DNA of 64,000 nt from Methylobacterium sp. Leaf117 (GCF_001422985.1 NZ_LMNL01000001.1:774009-838008); one strand, 5' to 3'. Positions 44,454 to 55,343 are shown, counted from the first letter of the stretch. Notes: a model not told the origin generated them from the sequence alone. Made by a program: numbers and translations.

Positions 44454-45560
44454 ATGGTTGCCGCGAAGGATGCAGGCCGAGCCGCCTCCGACACACGTCC
44501 GCCGGAGAGCAGCGAACCTGCGAAGACGGGCCAGTCCGGCGGGGCCGCGAGCCCGGCCGAGATCCATGCCCCGGCTGCGAATTCCCCCCAGTTCACCCGC
44601 GAGGAAGACCTCCACGCCTATCACGAGATGCTGCTGATCCGGCGCTTCGAGGAGAAGGCCGGCCAGCTCTACGGCATGGGCCTGATCGGCGGGTTCTGCC
44701 ACCTCTATATCGGCCAGGAAGCGGTCGTGATCGGCATGCAGATGGCCTCGGTCGACGGCGACCAGGTCATCACCGGCTATCGCGACCACGGCCACATGCT
44801 GGCCTGCGGCATGGACCCGAAGGGGGTCATGGCCGAGCTGACCGGCCGGCGCGGCGGCTACAGCCGCGGCAAGGGCGGCTCGATGCACATGTTCTCCCGC
44901 GAGAAGCAGTTCTTCGGCGGCCACGGCATCGTCGGCGCCCAGGTCTCCCTCGGGACCGGTCTCGCCTTCGCCGACGCCTACAAGAAGAACGGCAATGTCA
45001 GCCTGACCTACATGGGCGACGGCGCGGCCAACCAGGGCCAGGTCTACGAGAGCTTCAACATGGCGCAGCTGTGGAAGCTGCCCGTGGTCTACGTGATCGA
45101 GAACAACCGCTACGCCATGGGCACGTCGGTGGCCCGGGCCTCGGCACAGACCGACTTCTCGCGGCGCGGCATTTCCTTCGGCATTCCCGGCGAGCAGGTC
45201 GACGGCATGGACGTCCGCACCGTGCGCGAGGCCGCCACCCGGGCGATCGAGCACGCCCGTTCGGGCGAGGGTCCCTACATTCTCGAGATGCAGACCTACC
45301 GCTATCGCGGCCACTCGATGTCCGATCCGGCCAAGTACCGGACCAAGGACGAGGTCTCGAAGATGCGCGAGGAGCACGACCCCATCGAGATGGTGCGCAA
45401 GCGCCTGATCGAGATGCACGGGGTGCCGGAAGCCGACCTCAAGACCACGGACGCCAAGGTGCGCGAGACCGTCAACGAATCCGCCGAGTTCGCCACGCAC
45501 GATCCCGAGCCGGACCCCTCCGAGCTGTGGACCGACATCCTGCTGGAAGCCCGCGCCTGA
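44454..45560 (+). CDS. pdhA: Pyruvate dehydrogenase E1 component, alpha subunit
   Basis: The thiamine diphosphate-dependent E1 alpha subunit, decarboxylating pyruvate and transferring the acetyl group to lipoyl-E2. 368 aa, with GGGGAG before the ATG. The TPP/Mg motif is [13 protein letters not shown]...[11 protein letters not shown]; the region [10 protein letters not shown] near the C-terminus holds the phosphorylation-loop equivalent. A Pro/Ala/Ser-rich N-terminal extension of about 40 residues precedes the catalytic core. First gene of the pdhABC-lpd operon. Confidence 0.97.
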   Translation: MVAAKDAGRAASDTRPPESSEPAKTGQSGGAASPAEIHAPAANSPQFTREEDLHAYHEMLLIRRFEEKAGQLYGMGLIGGFCHLYIGQEAVVIGMQMASVDGDQVITGYRDHGHMLACGMDPKGVMAELTGRRGGYSRGKGGSMHMFSREKQFFGGHGIVGAQVSLGTGLAFADAYKKNGNVSLTYMGDGAANQGQVYESFNMAQLWKLPVVYVIENNRYAMGTSVARASAQTDFSRRGISFGIPGEQVDGMDVRTVREAATRAIEHARSGEGPYILEMQTYRYRGHSMSDPAKYRTKDEVSKMREEHDPIEMVRKRLIEMHGVPEADLKTTDAKVRETVNESAEFATHDPEPDPSELWTDILLEARA

Positions 45561-45660
45561 GACCCATCACGTGTCGGAGACGGGGGCCGCGTCCCGCATG
45601 CGCGGCCGCGCCCCTGCCTCCGAAGGGCTGACCGCCTCATCCTCGATCGACGAGCATTCC

Positions 45661-47103
45661 ATGGCGACCGACATCCTGATGCCTGCCCTGTCTCCCACGA
45701 TGGAGGAGGGCAAGCTGTCCAAGTGGCTCAAGAACGAGGGCGACGCGGTCAAATCCGGCGACGTGCTCGCCGAGATCGAGACCGACAAGGCGACGATGGA
45801 GGTCGAGGCCATCGACGAAGGCATTCTGGCCAAGATCCTGATCGCGGAAGGCACCGAGGGCGTGAAGGTCAACACGCCGATCGCCGTCATCGCCGCCGAG
45901 GGCGAGGACGTCTCGGCCGCCGCGGCGGGTGGCGGCGCCCCGAAGGCCGATGCCCCGGCACAGGCGGCGCCTGCACCCGACATGCAGGCGGAGGGCCAGG
46001 CCGAGAGGCCGGCGCCGAGCGCCAAGACCGCGGACGATGCGCCCAAGGCCCCGGCCGCCCCCGCCACCATCACCAACAAGGCGCCCGCGCCCGTGATGGC
46101 GGAATTCCCCGAGGGCACCGAGATGGTGACCACGACCGTCCGCGAGGCCCTGCGCGACGCCATGGCGGAGGAGATGCGCCGCGACGACGCCGTCTTCGTG
46201 ATGGGCGAGGAGGTCGCCGAGTACCAGGGCGCCTACAAGATCACGCAGGGGCTGCTGCAGGAGTTCGGCGCCCGCCGCGTGGTCGACACCCCGATCACCG
46301 AGCACGGCTTCGCCGGCATCGGCGTCGGCGCCGCATTCACGGGCCTGCGGCCGATCGTCGAATTCATGACCTTCAATTTCGCCATGCAGGCGATCGACCA
46401 CATCATCAACTCGGCGGCCAAGACCCTCTACATGTCCGGCGGTCAGCTCGGCTGCCCCATCGTGTTCCGCGGCCCGAATGGCGCGGCGGCCCGCGTCGGC
46501 GCCCAGCACAGCCACGACTACTCGGCCTGGTACTCCAACGTCCCCGGCCTCAAGGTGATCGCGCCCTACACCGCGTCCGACGCCAAGGGGCTGCTCAAGG
46601 CCGCGATCCGCGACCCGAACCCGATCATCTTCCTGGAAAACGAGATCCTGTACGGCCAGAGCTTCCCGGTGCCGAAGCTCGACGATTTCGTCCTGCCGAT
46701 CGGCAAGGCCCGGGTCCACCGCACCGGCAAGGACGTGACCATCGTGTCGTTCTCGATCGGCATGACCTACGCCCTGAAGGCGGCGCAGGCGCTGGCCGAG
46801 GAGGGCATCGAGGCGGAGGTGATCGACCTTCGGACGCTTCGCCCGATGGACACCGAGACGGTGGTGGAATCGGTCAAGAAGACCGGCCGCTGCGTCACCG
46901 TGGAGGAGGGTTTCCCGCAATCGGGCATCGGCGCCGAAATCTCGGCCCGCCTGATGGTCGATGCCTTCGACTACCTCGATGCCCCGGTCCTGCGCGTCAC
47001 CGGCAAGGACGTGCCGATGCCCTACGCCGCCAATCTCGAGAAGCTTGCGCTGCCCAACGTCGCCGAGGTGATCGAGGCGGTGAAGGCCGTCTGCTACCGC
47101 TGA
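45661..47103 (+). CDS. pdhB: Pyruvate dehydrogenase E1 component, beta subunit with N-terminal lipoyl domain
   Basis: The 480-aa E1 beta subunit carries an extra N-terminal lipoyl domain (about 1-80, with the lipoylated Lys in [12 protein letters not shown]) followed by an Ala/Pro-rich linker (85-140) and the transketolase-like beta domain. This fusion is typical of alphaproteobacterial PdhB. Family segments are [35 protein letters not shown] and [12 protein letters not shown] 45661 starts the lipoyl domain; the frame is open 30 codons upstream but that part is not conserved. Confidence 0.97.
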   Translation: MATDILMPALSPTMEEGKLSKWLKNEGDAVKSGDVLAEIETDKATMEVEAIDEGILAKILIAEGTEGVKVNTPIAVIAAEGEDVSAAAAGGGAPKADAPAQAAPAPDMQAEGQAERPAPSAKTADDAPKAPAAPATITNKAPAPVMAEFPEGTEMVTTTVREALRDAMAEEMRRDDAVFVMGEEVAEYQGAYKITQGLLQEFGARRVVDTPITEHGFAGIGVGAAFTGLRPIVEFMTFNFAMQAIDHIINSAAKTLYMSGGQLGCPIVFRGPNGAAARVGAQHSHDYSAWYSNVPGLKVIAPYTASDAKGLLKAAIRDPNPIIFLENEILYGQSFPVPKLDDFVLPIGKARVHRTGKDVTIVSFSIGMTYALKAAQALAEEGIEAEVIDLRTLRPMDTETVVESVKKTGRCVTVEEGFPQSGIGAEISARLMVDAFDYLDAPVLRVTGKDVPMPYAANLEKLALPNVAEVIEAVKAVCYR

Positions 47104-47159
47104 GGGCGTTGCGCGTTCCCCTCCAACTCTTCCCGGTCCGGGGAGAGACCGGAGACGAG

Positions 47160-47444
47160 ATGATGACCCAGAAATTCGAAGAACTCTCCGCCCCGCCGGA
47201 TGCCATCGAGAACGGTGGCATCGAAGTGTTGCGGGCCAGCGTCGTCGACGGCGCGGTGAGCATCGCGCTGCGGCGCTCGTTCGACGATCCGGCGACCTGG
47301 GGCCGCCTGCTGGCCGACCTCGCCCGGCAGGCGGCGCGGGTCTACGCGCTGGAGACCGAGATGTCCGAGGACGAGGCTTTCGCCCGCATCGGCGCCGGCT
47401 TCGAAGCCGAAAGCCTCGACCCCGACGCACCGATTCTGAACTGA
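47160..47444 (+). CDS. DUF5076 domain protein in the pdh operon
   Basis: A 94-aa soluble protein matching DUF5076, a family found between pdhB and pdhC in this group of bacteria. Features visible are the stretch EVLRASVVDGAVSIALRRSFDDP and an alpha-helical second half (WGRLLADLARQAARVYALE). Two ATGs occur in tandem; GGAGACGAG lies upstream. Function unknown; co-transcription with pyruvate dehydrogenase suggests a role in the complex or in its regulation. Confidence 0.85.
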   Translation: MMTQKFEELSAPPDAIENGGIEVLRASVVDGAVSIALRRSFDDPATWGRLLADLARQAARVYALETEMSEDEAFARIGAGFEAESLDPDAPILN

Positions 47445-47500
47445 CCGCCGCCCTTTGACGCCGCCCGCCACCGACCGCTGACGCTCAGGATCTTCACCCC

Positions 47501-48937
47501 ATGCCCATCAACGTCCTGATGCCCGCCCTGTCGCCCACGATGGAGAAGGGCACCCTCGCCAAGTGGCTCAAGAAGGAGGGCGACGCGATCAAGTCCGGCG
47601 ACGTGCTCGCCGAGATCGAGACCGACAAGGCGACGATGGAGGTCGAGGCCATCGACGAGGGCATCCTGGCCAAGATCCTGGTGGCGGAGGGCACCGCCGA
47701 CGTGCCGGTGAACGACCTGATCGCCATCATCGCGACGGATGGCGAGGACCCCGCCGGCGTGCAGGCCTCCGGCGGCGGCGGGGCGGCTGAAGCTCCGAAG
47801 GCCGAATCCGCGAAAACGGATGCCGCCGCGAACGCGACGCCCGGCGGCGGCACGATGGCGTATGCCCGCGTCAACGAGGCGCCGGACGGCGCCCAGCCTC
47901 GCGACGCCAAGCCCGAGGGTGGCAACACGGGGGGCAACACGGGGGGCGCGACGTCCGAGAGCGGGCGCGTCTTCGCCTCGCCGCTGGCCCGCCGAATCGC
48001 CAAGCAGGAGGGCGTCGATCTCGGCGCGGTGACGGGCTCCGGTCCGCGCGGGCGGGTGATCGAGCGCGACGTCCGCGCAGCGCTCGCCGCAGGCACCGGC
48101 AAACCAGCCGAGGCTGCCCCGAAGGCGGTCGACACGCCGAAGGCCGCCGCCGCGCCGGCCGCCCCGGCGCCCGCCAAGGCGGCGGCACCGGTCGGCCTCA
48201 CCGTCGATCAGGTCCGCGGCTTCTACCCGAAGGGCACCTTCGAGGAGGTGCCGCTGGACGGGATGCGCAAGACCATCGCCAAGCGCCTGACCGAGGCGAT
48301 GCAGGTGGCGCCGCACTTCTACCTCACGGTGGATTGCGAACTCGACGCCCTGATGGCCCTGCGCGAGCAGCTGAACAGCAGCGCGGGCAAGACCAAGGAC
48401 GGCAAGCCGCTGTTCAAGCTCTCGGTCAACGACTTCGTCATCAAGGCGATGGGCCTCGCCCTCATGCGGGTGCCGGCCGCCAACGCGGTCTGGGCCGAGG
48501 ACCGCATCCTGCGGTTCGACAATGCCGAGGTCGGCGTCGCGGTGGCGATCGACGGCGGGTTGTTCACGCCGGTGATCCGCCGGGCCGACCAGAAGACGCT
48601 CTCCTCCATCTCCAACGAGATGAAGGATTTCGCCGCCCGGGCGCGGGCCAAGAAGCTGAAGCCCGAGGAATACCAGGGCGGCGTCACCTCCGTGTCCAAC
48701 CTCGGCATGTTCGGCATCAAGCACTTCACCGCGGTGATCAATCCGCCGCAATCCTCGATCCTCGCGGTGGGGGCCGGCGAGAAGCGCATCGTGGTGCGCG
48801 ACGGCGCCCCGGCCGTGGCGCAGGTGATGACCGCGACCCTCTCCTGCGACCACCGCGTCCTCGACGGTGCGCTGGGTGCCGAGCTGATCTCGGCGTTCAA
48901 GGCCCTGATCGAGAACCCGATGGGGATGCTGGTCTAG
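47501..48937 (+). CDS. pdhC: Pyruvate dehydrogenase E2, dihydrolipoamide acetyltransferase
   Basis: The 478-aa E2 core transfers acetyl from lipoamide to CoA. Domains: one lipoyl domain (1-78, Lys in [12 protein letters not shown]), an Ala/Pro-rich linker with a Gly-Asn repeat ([13 protein letters not shown]), a peripheral subunit-binding domain (about 155-190, [18 protein letters not shown]), a second linker and the catalytic domain (about 250-478), whose catalytic His and Asp lie in CDHRVLDGA. The first 65 codons of pdhB and pdhC are nearly identical in the lipoyl region, indicating gene conversion or recent duplication. Confidence 0.97.
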   Translation: MPINVLMPALSPTMEKGTLAKWLKKEGDAIKSGDVLAEIETDKATMEVEAIDEGILAKILVAEGTADVPVNDLIAIIATDGEDPAGVQASGGGGAAEAPKAESAKTDAAANATPGGGTMAYARVNEAPDGAQPRDAKPEGGNTGGNTGGATSESGRVFASPLARRIAKQEGVDLGAVTGSGPRGRVIERDVRAALAAGTGKPAEAAPKAVDTPKAAAAPAAPAPAKAAAPVGLTVDQVRGFYPKGTFEEVPLDGMRKTIAKRLTEAMQVAPHFYLTVDCELDALMALREQLNSSAGKTKDGKPLFKLSVNDFVIKAMGLALMRVPAANAVWAEDRILRFDNAEVGVAVAIDGGLFTPVIRRADQKTLSSISNEMKDFAARARAKKLKPEEYQGGVTSVSNLGMFGIKHFTAVINPPQSSILAVGAGEKRIVVRDGAPAVAQVMTATLSCDHRVLDGALGAELISAFKALIENPMGMLV

Positions 48938-49023
48938 GCGGAACGCAGAGACCGCTAGGCGAATACGGCTGAACCACCCTCACCCCGGTCCCTCCCAGAG
49001 CGTGGAGGACGTAGGAGCGCCCG

Positions 49024-50463
49024 ATGGCCGACACCTATGACATCCTCATCATCGGCGCCGGCCCCGGCGGCTACGTGGCGGCGATCCGGGCGGCGCAGCT
49101 CGGGTTCAAGACGGCGGTAATCGACCGCGAGCATCTCGGCGGCATCTGCCTGAACTGGGGCTGCATCCCGACGAAGGCCCTGCTGCGCTCGGCCGAGATC
49201 TACCACTACATGCAGCACGCCGCCGATTACGGGCTGTCGGCCGAGAAGGTCGGGTTCGACACGGCCGCGATCGTCAAGCGCTCGCGCGGAGTTTCGAGCC
49301 GCCTCAACGGCGGCGTCGGCATGCTGCTGAAGAAGAACAAGGTCGACGTGATCTGGGGCGAGGCCACCGTGACGGCCTCCGCCAAGGGCAACCAGCCCGG
49401 CCAGGTCACCGTCAAGGAGACCACCCGCGCCCCGGCCCCGAAGGGCGCGCTGGCGGCCGGCTCGTATTCCGCCAAGCACATCATCGTCGCCACCGGCGCG
49501 CGGCCCCGCGCGATCCCCGGCATCGAGCCGGACAAGAAGCAGATCTGGACCTACTACGAGGCCATGGTGCCCGAGACCATGCCGAAGAGCCTGCTGGTGA
49601 TGGGCTCCGGCGCCATCGGCATCGAATTCGCCTCGTTCTACCGCACCATGGGCGCCGAGGTGACGGTGATCGAGCTGCTGCCGCAGATCCTCCCCGTCGA
49701 GGATACGGAGATTTCAGGCCTCGCCCGCAAGCGCTTCGAGAAGCAGGGCATCAAGATCCTCACCGGCGCCAAGGTGACGAAGGTGGAGAAATCCGCCGAC
49801 GCCGTGACGGCGACGATCGAGACGGGGGACGGCAAGTCCCAGCAACTGACGGCGGAGAAGCTGATTTCGGCGGTGGGCGTCGTCGGCAACATCGAGGGCA
49901 TCGGCCTCGAAGCGCTCGGCGTTACCATCGAGCGCGGCATCGTGGTGACCGACGGGCTCGGCCGCACCAACGTGCCGGGCCTCTACGCCATCGGCGACGT
50001 CGCCGGCCCGCCGATGCTTGCTCACAAGGCCGAGCACGAGGGCGTGCTGTGCGTCGAAACGATCAAGGGCCTGCTTACCCACGCCATGGACAAGGCCAAG
50101 ATCCCCGGCTGCACCTATTGCCAGCCTCAGATCGCCTCCGTGGGCCTCACCGAGGCCAAGGCGAAGGAGCAGGGTTTCGCCGTCAAGGTCGGCCGCTTCC
50201 CGTTCGCGGGCAACGGCAAAGCCATCGCGCTCGGCGAACCGGACGGCCTGGTGAAGACCATCTTCGACGCCAAGACCGGCCAGCTCCTCGGCGCCCACAT
50301 GGTCGGCGCCGAAGTCACCGAGCTGATCCAGGGCTACGTCGTCGCCATGAACCTGGAGACCACCGAGGAAGACCTGATGCACACGGTCTTCCCGCACCCG
50401 ACGCTCAGCGAGATGATGCACGAGAGCGTGCTCGATGCGTACGGGAAGGTGATCCACAGCTAG
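49024..50463 (+). CDS. lpdA: Dihydrolipoamide dehydrogenase (E3)
   Basis: Reoxidises dihydrolipoamide with FAD and NAD+, completing the pyruvate dehydrogenase cycle. 479 aa. N-terminal FAD site IIGAGPGGYVAA; redox-active disulfide in GGICLNWGCIPTKAL; NAD site MGSGAIGIEFASFY; catalytic base pair His-Glu in HPHPTLSEMMHE near the C-terminus. It is 86 bp downstream of pdhC and is followed by a hairpin at 50492-50520. Confidence 0.97.
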   Translation: MADTYDILIIGAGPGGYVAAIRAAQLGFKTAVIDREHLGGICLNWGCIPTKALLRSAEIYHYMQHAADYGLSAEKVGFDTAAIVKRSRGVSSRLNGGVGMLLKKNKVDVIWGEATVTASAKGNQPGQVTVKETTRAPAPKGALAAGSYSAKHIIVATGARPRAIPGIEPDKKQIWTYYEAMVPETMPKSLLVMGSGAIGIEFASFYRTMGAEVTVIELLPQILPVEDTEISGLARKRFEKQGIKILTGAKVTKVEKSADAVTATIETGDGKSQQLTAEKLISAVGVVGNIEGIGLEALGVTIERGIVVTDGLGRTNVPGLYAIGDVAGPPMLAHKAEHEGVLCVETIKGLLTHAMDKAKIPGCTYCQPQIASVGLTEAKAKEQGFAVKVGRFPFAGNGKAIALGEPDGLVKTIFDAKTGQLLGAHMVGAEVTELIQGYVVAMNLETTEEDLMHTVFPHPTLSEMMHESVLDAYGKVIHS

Positions 50464-50491
50464 GGCGACGGACCGGATCGCCCAAACAGAA

Positions 50492-50520
50492 CCCCGCCGG
50501 AACGCTCTGTTCCGACGGGG
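50492..50520 (+). terminator. Hairpin after lpdA
   Basis: Imperfect 12-bp stem (50492-50503 with 50509-50520, one C/A mismatch) and a 5-nt loop, 29 bp after the lpdA stop. No T tract follows, so a terminator is likely but not certain. Confidence 0.65.
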
Positions 50521-50552
50521 GAATCACCCTCTGGTTGTGGTGCGATCGGCGA

Positions 50553-50786
50553 TCAGACGTGGGCCGACGCCCGCCACGTCGAGAGGAAGTGGGCATTCAC
50601 TCGTGCGGGGCGGCGTGGTCCCGCGTCTAACGCTCCGCGCGCCAGTGTGACGGCTGCGGCGCCGAGAACGGCGAGGCTTCCGCCGAGCGGAGCCGCGATG
50701 ACGGCTTCGAGAAGGCCGTGCGACCACATCAGCGCAGAGCCGCCCAGAGCACCCAGAAGCGCGACAGGAATGAATCCAACGATCAT
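50553..50786 (-). CDS. Hypothetical small membrane protein
   Basis: A 77-aa hydrophobic protein with two putative membrane helices (about 2-22 and 28-50) separated by a short loop, then a basic C-terminus (RRPARVNAHFLSTW). The ATG at 50786 has GGAGG at 7-11 nt upstream, a good ribosome-binding site. The frame is open further upstream but lacks a supported start. No family recognised. Confidence 0.6.
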   Translation of the reverse strand: MIVGFIPVALLGALGGSALMWSHGLLEAVIAAPLGGSLAVLGAAAVTLARGALDAGPRRPARVNAHFLSTWRASAHV

Positions 50787-50997
50787 GATCTTGCCTCCGT
50801 GGTTCGTATCGGGCCAACGCCCGGACACGGAGCTTGTTGCACGTGGGCGTTGCGTTTTCGGCGGACCTGACGACGCAGATCCGGGCCGGCCTCGGCGCAC
50901 GGCTTGGGCAGCGCACCCGCCCGCGACCTGCCACGATTGAAAATCCATGGCGGCCGCCGCAGCGAATGCCGCGACCGCCCGCGCGCCAAGGCTCGGG

Positions 50998-53217
50998 TCA
51001 GGCGGCGTCCGGCATCTGCCCGAGCAGCTTATCGAGGGTGATCGGGTAGCTCCGCACCCGCACGCCGGTGGCGTTGTAGACCGCGTTGGCCACCGCCGCG
51101 CCGACGCCGCAGATGCCGAGTTCGCCGACGCCCTTGGCCTTCATCGGCGAGGATTGCGGATCGACCTCGTCGAGGAAGATCACCTCCTGATGCGGGATGT
51201 CGGCATGCACCGGCACTTCGTATCCGGCCAGATCGTGATTGACGAAGAAGCCCCGCTTGGTGTCGACCGCGAGTTCCTCCATCAGGGCAGCGCCGACCCC
51301 CATGGTCATGCCGCCGATGACCTGGCTGCGCGCCGATTTCGGATTGAGGATGCGGCCGGCCGCGCACACCGCCAGCATGCGCCGGACCCGGATCTCCGCC
51401 GTGTCGACGTCGACGCCGACCTCGACGAAGTGGCCCGCGAAGGTCGATTGCTGCTGCTTCTTGGCGAGATCGCCGTACTCGATCGAATCCTCGGCCACGA
51501 GTTCGCCGTCGCCGGCTGCCTTCGCCAGCGCTTCGGTCCGGTTGCCCGAGCGGACCTCGCCGTCGGCGAAGGCGGCATCGGCCGAGTTGAAGCCGAGGCG
51601 CTGGGCCACCGCCTCGCGCAGCTTCACGCAGGCCGCGTAGACGCCCGCCGTCGAATTGTTGGCGCCGAACTGACCGCCGGAGCCAGCCGAGACCGGGAAA
51701 TCCGAGTCGCCGAGGCGCACCACCACCTTGTCGAGGGCAACGCCCATCATCTCCGCCGCCGTCTGGGCGATGATGGTGTAGCTGCCGGTGCCGATATCGG
51801 TCATGTCCGTCTCGACCGTGACCACGCCATCGCGGCCGAGCCGGACGCGCGCGCCCGATTTCATCAGCAGGTTGTTGCGGAAGCCGGCGGCCATGCCGAT
51901 GCCCACGAGCCAGCGCCCGTCCCGAACCTGTCCCGGCTTCGGGTTCCGCTTCGACCAGCCGAAAGCCTCCGCCCCGCGCTCGAGGCAGCCAACGAGATTC
52001 CGGTGCGAGAACGGACGCTCCGGGTGGCCCGGATCGACCTGGGTGTCGTTGCGGATGCGGAAGGCCACCGGGTCCATGCCCAGCTTCTCCGCCATCTCGT
52101 CCATGGCGACCTCCAGGGCCATCAAGCCAGGCCCCTCGCCGGGCGCCCGCATCGAATTGCCTTCCGGCAGATCGAGATGCGCGAGCTTCATGCCCGTCAG
52201 GCGGTTGGCGCCCGCATACAGGAGCTTGGTCTGGTCGACCGCCGTCTCGGGCTTGCCCTGCGGGAGGTTGCCCGAGGTGCTCTCGTGCGCGATGGCGGTG
52301 ATCGTGCCGTCCGGAGTCGCGCCGATGCGGATGCGCTGGATGGTCGCCGGACGGTGCGTGGTGTTGTTGGCCACCAGCGGACGCGTCAGCGCGACCTTGA
52401 CCGGGCGACCGGCAGCCTTGGCGGCCAGGGCCGCCACCACCGCGTCGGAGCGTACGAACAGCTTGCCGCCGAACCCGCCGCCGATATAGGGCGAGTCGAT
52501 CCGCACGGATTCCGCCGGGATGTTCAGGATCTTGGCGATGCTGCCCTTGGTCCAGGCGATCATCTGGTTGGAGGTCCACAGGGTGAGCTTGTCGCCCTCC
52601 CAGGCCGCGATGGTGGCGTGCGGCTCCATCATGGCGTGGCTCTCGTCGGGCGTCGTGTAGGTCTCGTCGAACGTGACGGGGGCCTTCGCGAAAGCGCCCT
52701 CGAAATCACCCGCCCGGTCCTCGCCGCCGCTGCTGCTCCCCTCACCGCTGTCGCCCGGGACCGGCTTGGCCGAGGGCGCCACCGCAGCGAGGTCGAACTG
52801 GCCGGCCTCTCGGGCATAATCGACCTTGACCAGGAAGGCGGCGGCCCGTGCCTGCTCGAAGGTCTCGGCCACCACCACGGCGATCGCCTGATGGTAGTGC
52901 TGAATCTCCGCGCCGCCGAAGAGGTTCGCGGCGTTCATCTTGCCGAGGCCGAGCTTCGGCATGTCGAGGGTGGTCACGATGGCGACGACGCCGGGCGCGC
53001 GCTTGGCGGCCGCGGTGTCGATGGCGCGCACCCGCCCCTTGGCGATGCCGGCGCCGAGCACGTAGCCATAGGCCTGGTTCGCCGCGACGTCGTGGCGCTC
53101 ATAGGCATAGGCTGCCGTACCGGTGGTCTTGTACTTGCCGTCGATGCGGTCGGTGGCCTTGCCGACGAGCTTGAGCTGGTCGATCGGGTTCTGCCCCGCG
53201 GGGGTGTCGAACTTCAT
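50998..53217 (-). CDS. paoC: Aldehyde oxidoreductase molybdenum-binding subunit, PaoC-like
   Basis: The large molybdopterin-cytosine-dinucleotide subunit of a periplasmic aldehyde oxidoreductase of the xanthine oxidase family. 739 aa. It includes the substrate-binding and Mo-cofactor regions GGGFGGKLFV and GSGGQFGANNSTAG, and the catalytic Glu in GVGELGICG near the C-terminus. A short Gly/Ser/Glu-rich insert (GDSGEGSSSGGEDRAGD, about residues 155-172) is not typical of the family. It follows paoB by 4 bp. No signal peptide: export is through the Tat signal of PaoA. Confidence 0.92.
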   Translation of the reverse strand: MKFDTPAGQNPIDQLKLVGKATDRIDGKYKTTGTAAYAYERHDVAANQAYGYVLGAGIAKGRVRAIDTAAAKRAPGVVAIVTTLDMPKLGLGKMNAANLFGGAEIQHYHQAIAVVVAETFEQARAAAFLVKVDYAREAGQFDLAAVAPSAKPVPGDSGEGSSSGGEDRAGDFEGAFAKAPVTFDETYTTPDESHAMMEPHATIAAWEGDKLTLWTSNQMIAWTKGSIAKILNIPAESVRIDSPYIGGGFGGKLFVRSDAVVAALAAKAAGRPVKVALTRPLVANNTTHRPATIQRIRIGATPDGTITAIAHESTSGNLPQGKPETAVDQTKLLYAGANRLTGMKLAHLDLPEGNSMRAPGEGPGLMALEVAMDEMAEKLGMDPVAFRIRNDTQVDPGHPERPFSHRNLVGCLERGAEAFGWSKRNPKPGQVRDGRWLVGIGMAAGFRNNLLMKSGARVRLGRDGVVTVETDMTDIGTGSYTIIAQTAAEMMGVALDKVVVRLGDSDFPVSAGSGGQFGANNSTAGVYAACVKLREAVAQRLGFNSADAAFADGEVRSGNRTEALAKAAGDGELVAEDSIEYGDLAKKQQQSTFAGHFVEVGVDVDTAEIRVRRMLAVCAAGRILNPKSARSQVIGGMTMGVGAALMEELAVDTKRGFFVNHDLAGYEVPVHADIPHQEVIFLDEVDPQSSPMKAKGVGELGICGVGAAVANAVYNATGVRVRSYPITLDKLLGQMPDAA

Positions 53218-53221
53218 GGCT

Positions 53222-54172
53222 CTAGGCCCTCGCTTCGGTCAGCGCCGCCGAGAGGGTGCGCTCGGCCAAGGTCAGCTTGTAGGCATTGTCGTGAGTGGGT
53301 TTGGCCCCGTCGAAGGCCCGGGCGGTCACCGCCTTGGCACCGCGCGCCATCTCGCCCTCGGCGGCTTCCACCCGCCACGGCTTGTGCGCCACGCCGCCGA
53401 AGGCCGCCCGGCCGGAGCCGTCCGGCTGCACCACCGCCGCCACCGACACCAGCGCGTAAGCATAGGAGGCCCGGTCGCGGACCTTGCGGTAGATATGGGC
53501 GCCGCCGAGGGGCTTGGGCAGCGTCACCGCGGTGATCAGCTCGCCCGGTGCCAGCGTGGTGTCGACCTCCGGCCGGTCGCCCGGCAGGCGGTGGAACTCG
53601 GCCATCGGAATGGTGCGCGTCGCGCCCTTGGCGTTCACGGTCTCGACGGTGGCGTCGAGCACCCGCATGGCCACCGCCATGTCGCCCGGATGGGTGGCGA
53701 TGCAGGCCTCGCTCGCGCCGATCACGGCGAGCTGGCGCGAGACACCGTCCAGGGCCGAGCAGCCCGAGCCCGGCTGGCGCTTGTTGCAGGCCTGGGCCGT
53801 GTCGTAAAAATACGGACAGCGGGTGCGCTGCAGGAGGTTGCCGGCCGTGGTCGCCTTGTTGCGGAGCTGGCCCGACGCGCCAGCCAGCAGCGCCCGGCTT
53901 AGCACGGCGTAGTCCTTGCGCACCCGGGCATCGGAGGCGAGATCGGTGTTGCGCACCAGGGCGCCGACGCGAAGACCGCCCTCGGGAGTGGGCTCGATCT
54001 GATCCATGCCGAGGCCATTGACGTCCACGAGATGGGTCGGGGTCTCGATCTGCAGCTTCATCAGATCGAGAAGGTTGGTGCCGCCGGCAATGAACTTGGC
54101 GTTCGGGTTGCGGGCAACGGCGGCGGCCGCCTCGGCGGCGGAGGCCGGGCGCTCGTACGTGAAGGACTTCAT
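53222..54172 (-). CDS. paoB: Aldehyde oxidoreductase FAD-binding subunit, PaoB-like
   Basis: The 316-aa FAD-binding subunit of the PaoABC complex. [11 protein letters not shown] is the FAD pyrophosphate-binding segment. Between the FAD domain and the C-terminal CO-dehydrogenase-like domain, [22 protein letters not shown] has three cysteines plus one nearby in the same loop, matching the [4Fe-4S] cluster site characteristic of PaoB rather than ordinary xanthine dehydrogenase. The start is ATG 54172; it overlaps the paoA stop as ATGA. Confidence 0.92.
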   Translation of the reverse strand: MKSFTYERPASAAEAAAAVARNPNAKFIAGGTNLLDLMKLQIETPTHLVDVNGLGMDQIEPTPEGGLRVGALVRNTDLASDARVRKDYAVLSRALLAGASGQLRNKATTAGNLLQRTRCPYFYDTAQACNKRQPGSGCSALDGVSRQLAVIGASEACIATHPGDMAVAMRVLDATVETVNAKGATRTIPMAEFHRLPGDRPEVDTTLAPGELITAVTLPKPLGGAHIYRKVRDRASYAYALVSVAAVVQPDGSGRAAFGGVAHKPWRVEAAEGEMARGAKAVTARAFDGAKPTHDNAYKLTLAERTLSAALTEARA

Positions 54173-54909
54173 GCCTGCTTCCCCGCGACTTCGGTCATCG
54201 CTTCGACGATGTTGGAATAGGCGCCGCAGCGGCAGATGTTGCCGCTCATGCGCTCGCGGATCTCGGCGTCGGTGACCTGCATCGGTGCGTTCAGATCGAC
54301 GGTGACGTGGCTCGGGATACCGGCCTTGATCTCGGCGAGCACCGCGACGCCGGAGCAGATCTGGCCCGGCGTGCAGTAGCCGCACTGGTAGCCGTCATGT
54401 TTGATGAAGGCGGCCTGCATCGGGTGCAGGGCGTCTGGCTGGCCCAGACCCTCGATGGTGGTGATCTCCGAGCCCTGATGCATGACCGCGAGGGTCAGGC
54501 AGGAATTGATGCGTCGGCCATCGACGATCATGGTGCAGGCGCCGCACTGGCCGTGGTCGCAGCCTTTCTTCGAACCGGTCAGGTGCAGGTGCTCGCGCGC
54601 GGCGTCGAGCAGGCTGGTGCGGGTGTCGAGGTCCAGATCCCGGCGCTGGCCGTTCACCGTCAGCGAGACCTTCGCCATCACCGGCTTGTCCGGGCCGGAC
54701 AAGGGACCAGCCTTGGGACCGGCCTCGGGGCGGGATTCGGCACCGGCCCGGGACGGCACCGCCGCCAGAGCTGCACAGGCCGTCGCACCGGCCATCACGT
54801 CGCGTCGACTCACGTCATTCTCTCCAGCACTGGCCTTCTCCCGGAAACTGGCCTTCTCTCCGGGACTGGCCTTCTCTTGGAGACTAGACTTTTCTCCACG
54901 ACTCGACAT
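54169..54909 (-). CDS. paoA: Aldehyde oxidoreductase 2Fe-2S subunit with Tat signal, PaoA-like
   Basis: The 246-aa iron-sulfur subunit, which carries the export signal for the complex. The Tat motif SRRDVMAG is followed by a hydrophobic stretch ending near PSRAGA. Two [2Fe-2S] sets are visible: the plant-ferredoxin type CDHGQCGAC...C and the helical type CGYCTPGQ...CRCGAY. The n-region before the Tat motif is unusually long and consists of four 18-bp in-frame repeats encoding EKAS units. Substrate is probably an aromatic aldehyde, by analogy with E. coli PaoABC. First gene of paoABC. Confidence 0.9.
   Translation of the reverse strand: MSSRGEKSSLQEKASPGEKASFREKASAGENDVSRRDVMAGATACAALAAVPSRAGAESRPEAGPKAGPLSGPDKPVMAKVSLTVNGQRRDLDLDTRTSLLDAAREHLHLTGSKKGCDHGQCGACTMIVDGRRINSCLTLAVMHQGSEITTIEGLGQPDALHPMQAAFIKHDGYQCGYCTPGQICSGVAVLAEIKAGIPSHVTVDLNAPMQVTDAEIRERMSGNICRCGAYSNIVEAMTEVAGKQA
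54829..54900 (-). repeat. 18-bp tandem repeat in the paoA signal n-region
   Basis: Four consecutive 18-bp units starting at 54829, 54847, 54865 and 54883 (consensus ACTGGCCTTCTCnCnGGn on the plus strand), the last one diverged. They encode EKAS-containing hexapeptides before the Tat motif. Confidence 0.85.
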
Positions 54910-55343
54910 GGCGATCTCTGCATCTGTTGGAGAATGGAGCTGACGGCGGGGCGCCCGAAACGAGGATGTCGCAAGAACAACGCAGCCTGACAGTGGGACC
55001 GGATGCCGGCCTCGGACGATCCCATCCCGGGGGCGGAGCCGCATCCCGAAATGGCATGTCGGATGTGAACGCAGAACTCGTCGTCTTGGTCCCTGGAATT
55101 TCTCCAGACTGCCCGCCCCGGCGGAACGATGTGCTCGCTCGCACACGCCTGTGCCTCACCCGGATGCGGCCGATTCTCGCGCTAACCATCCGCTACCGCG
55201 ACCGAGGGGTCTCCGGGAACCATCGAGGCCCCGCAGCGCTTCGGCCTTCCGAAGAGCGCGAGCCGGGGCTCCCTTGAGCCATCTCGTCGCGGACGGACAC
55301 GTGCCCTAGCTCTCCGCCAGGGACCTCACAGCGAAGGTGCGCG
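54910..55343. other. 434-bp intergenic region between paoA and the secreted-protein gene
   Basis: Divergent promoter region; no convincing gene, RNA motif or strong repeat seen. Several open frames cross it in high-GC frames without start signals. Confidence 0.5.
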
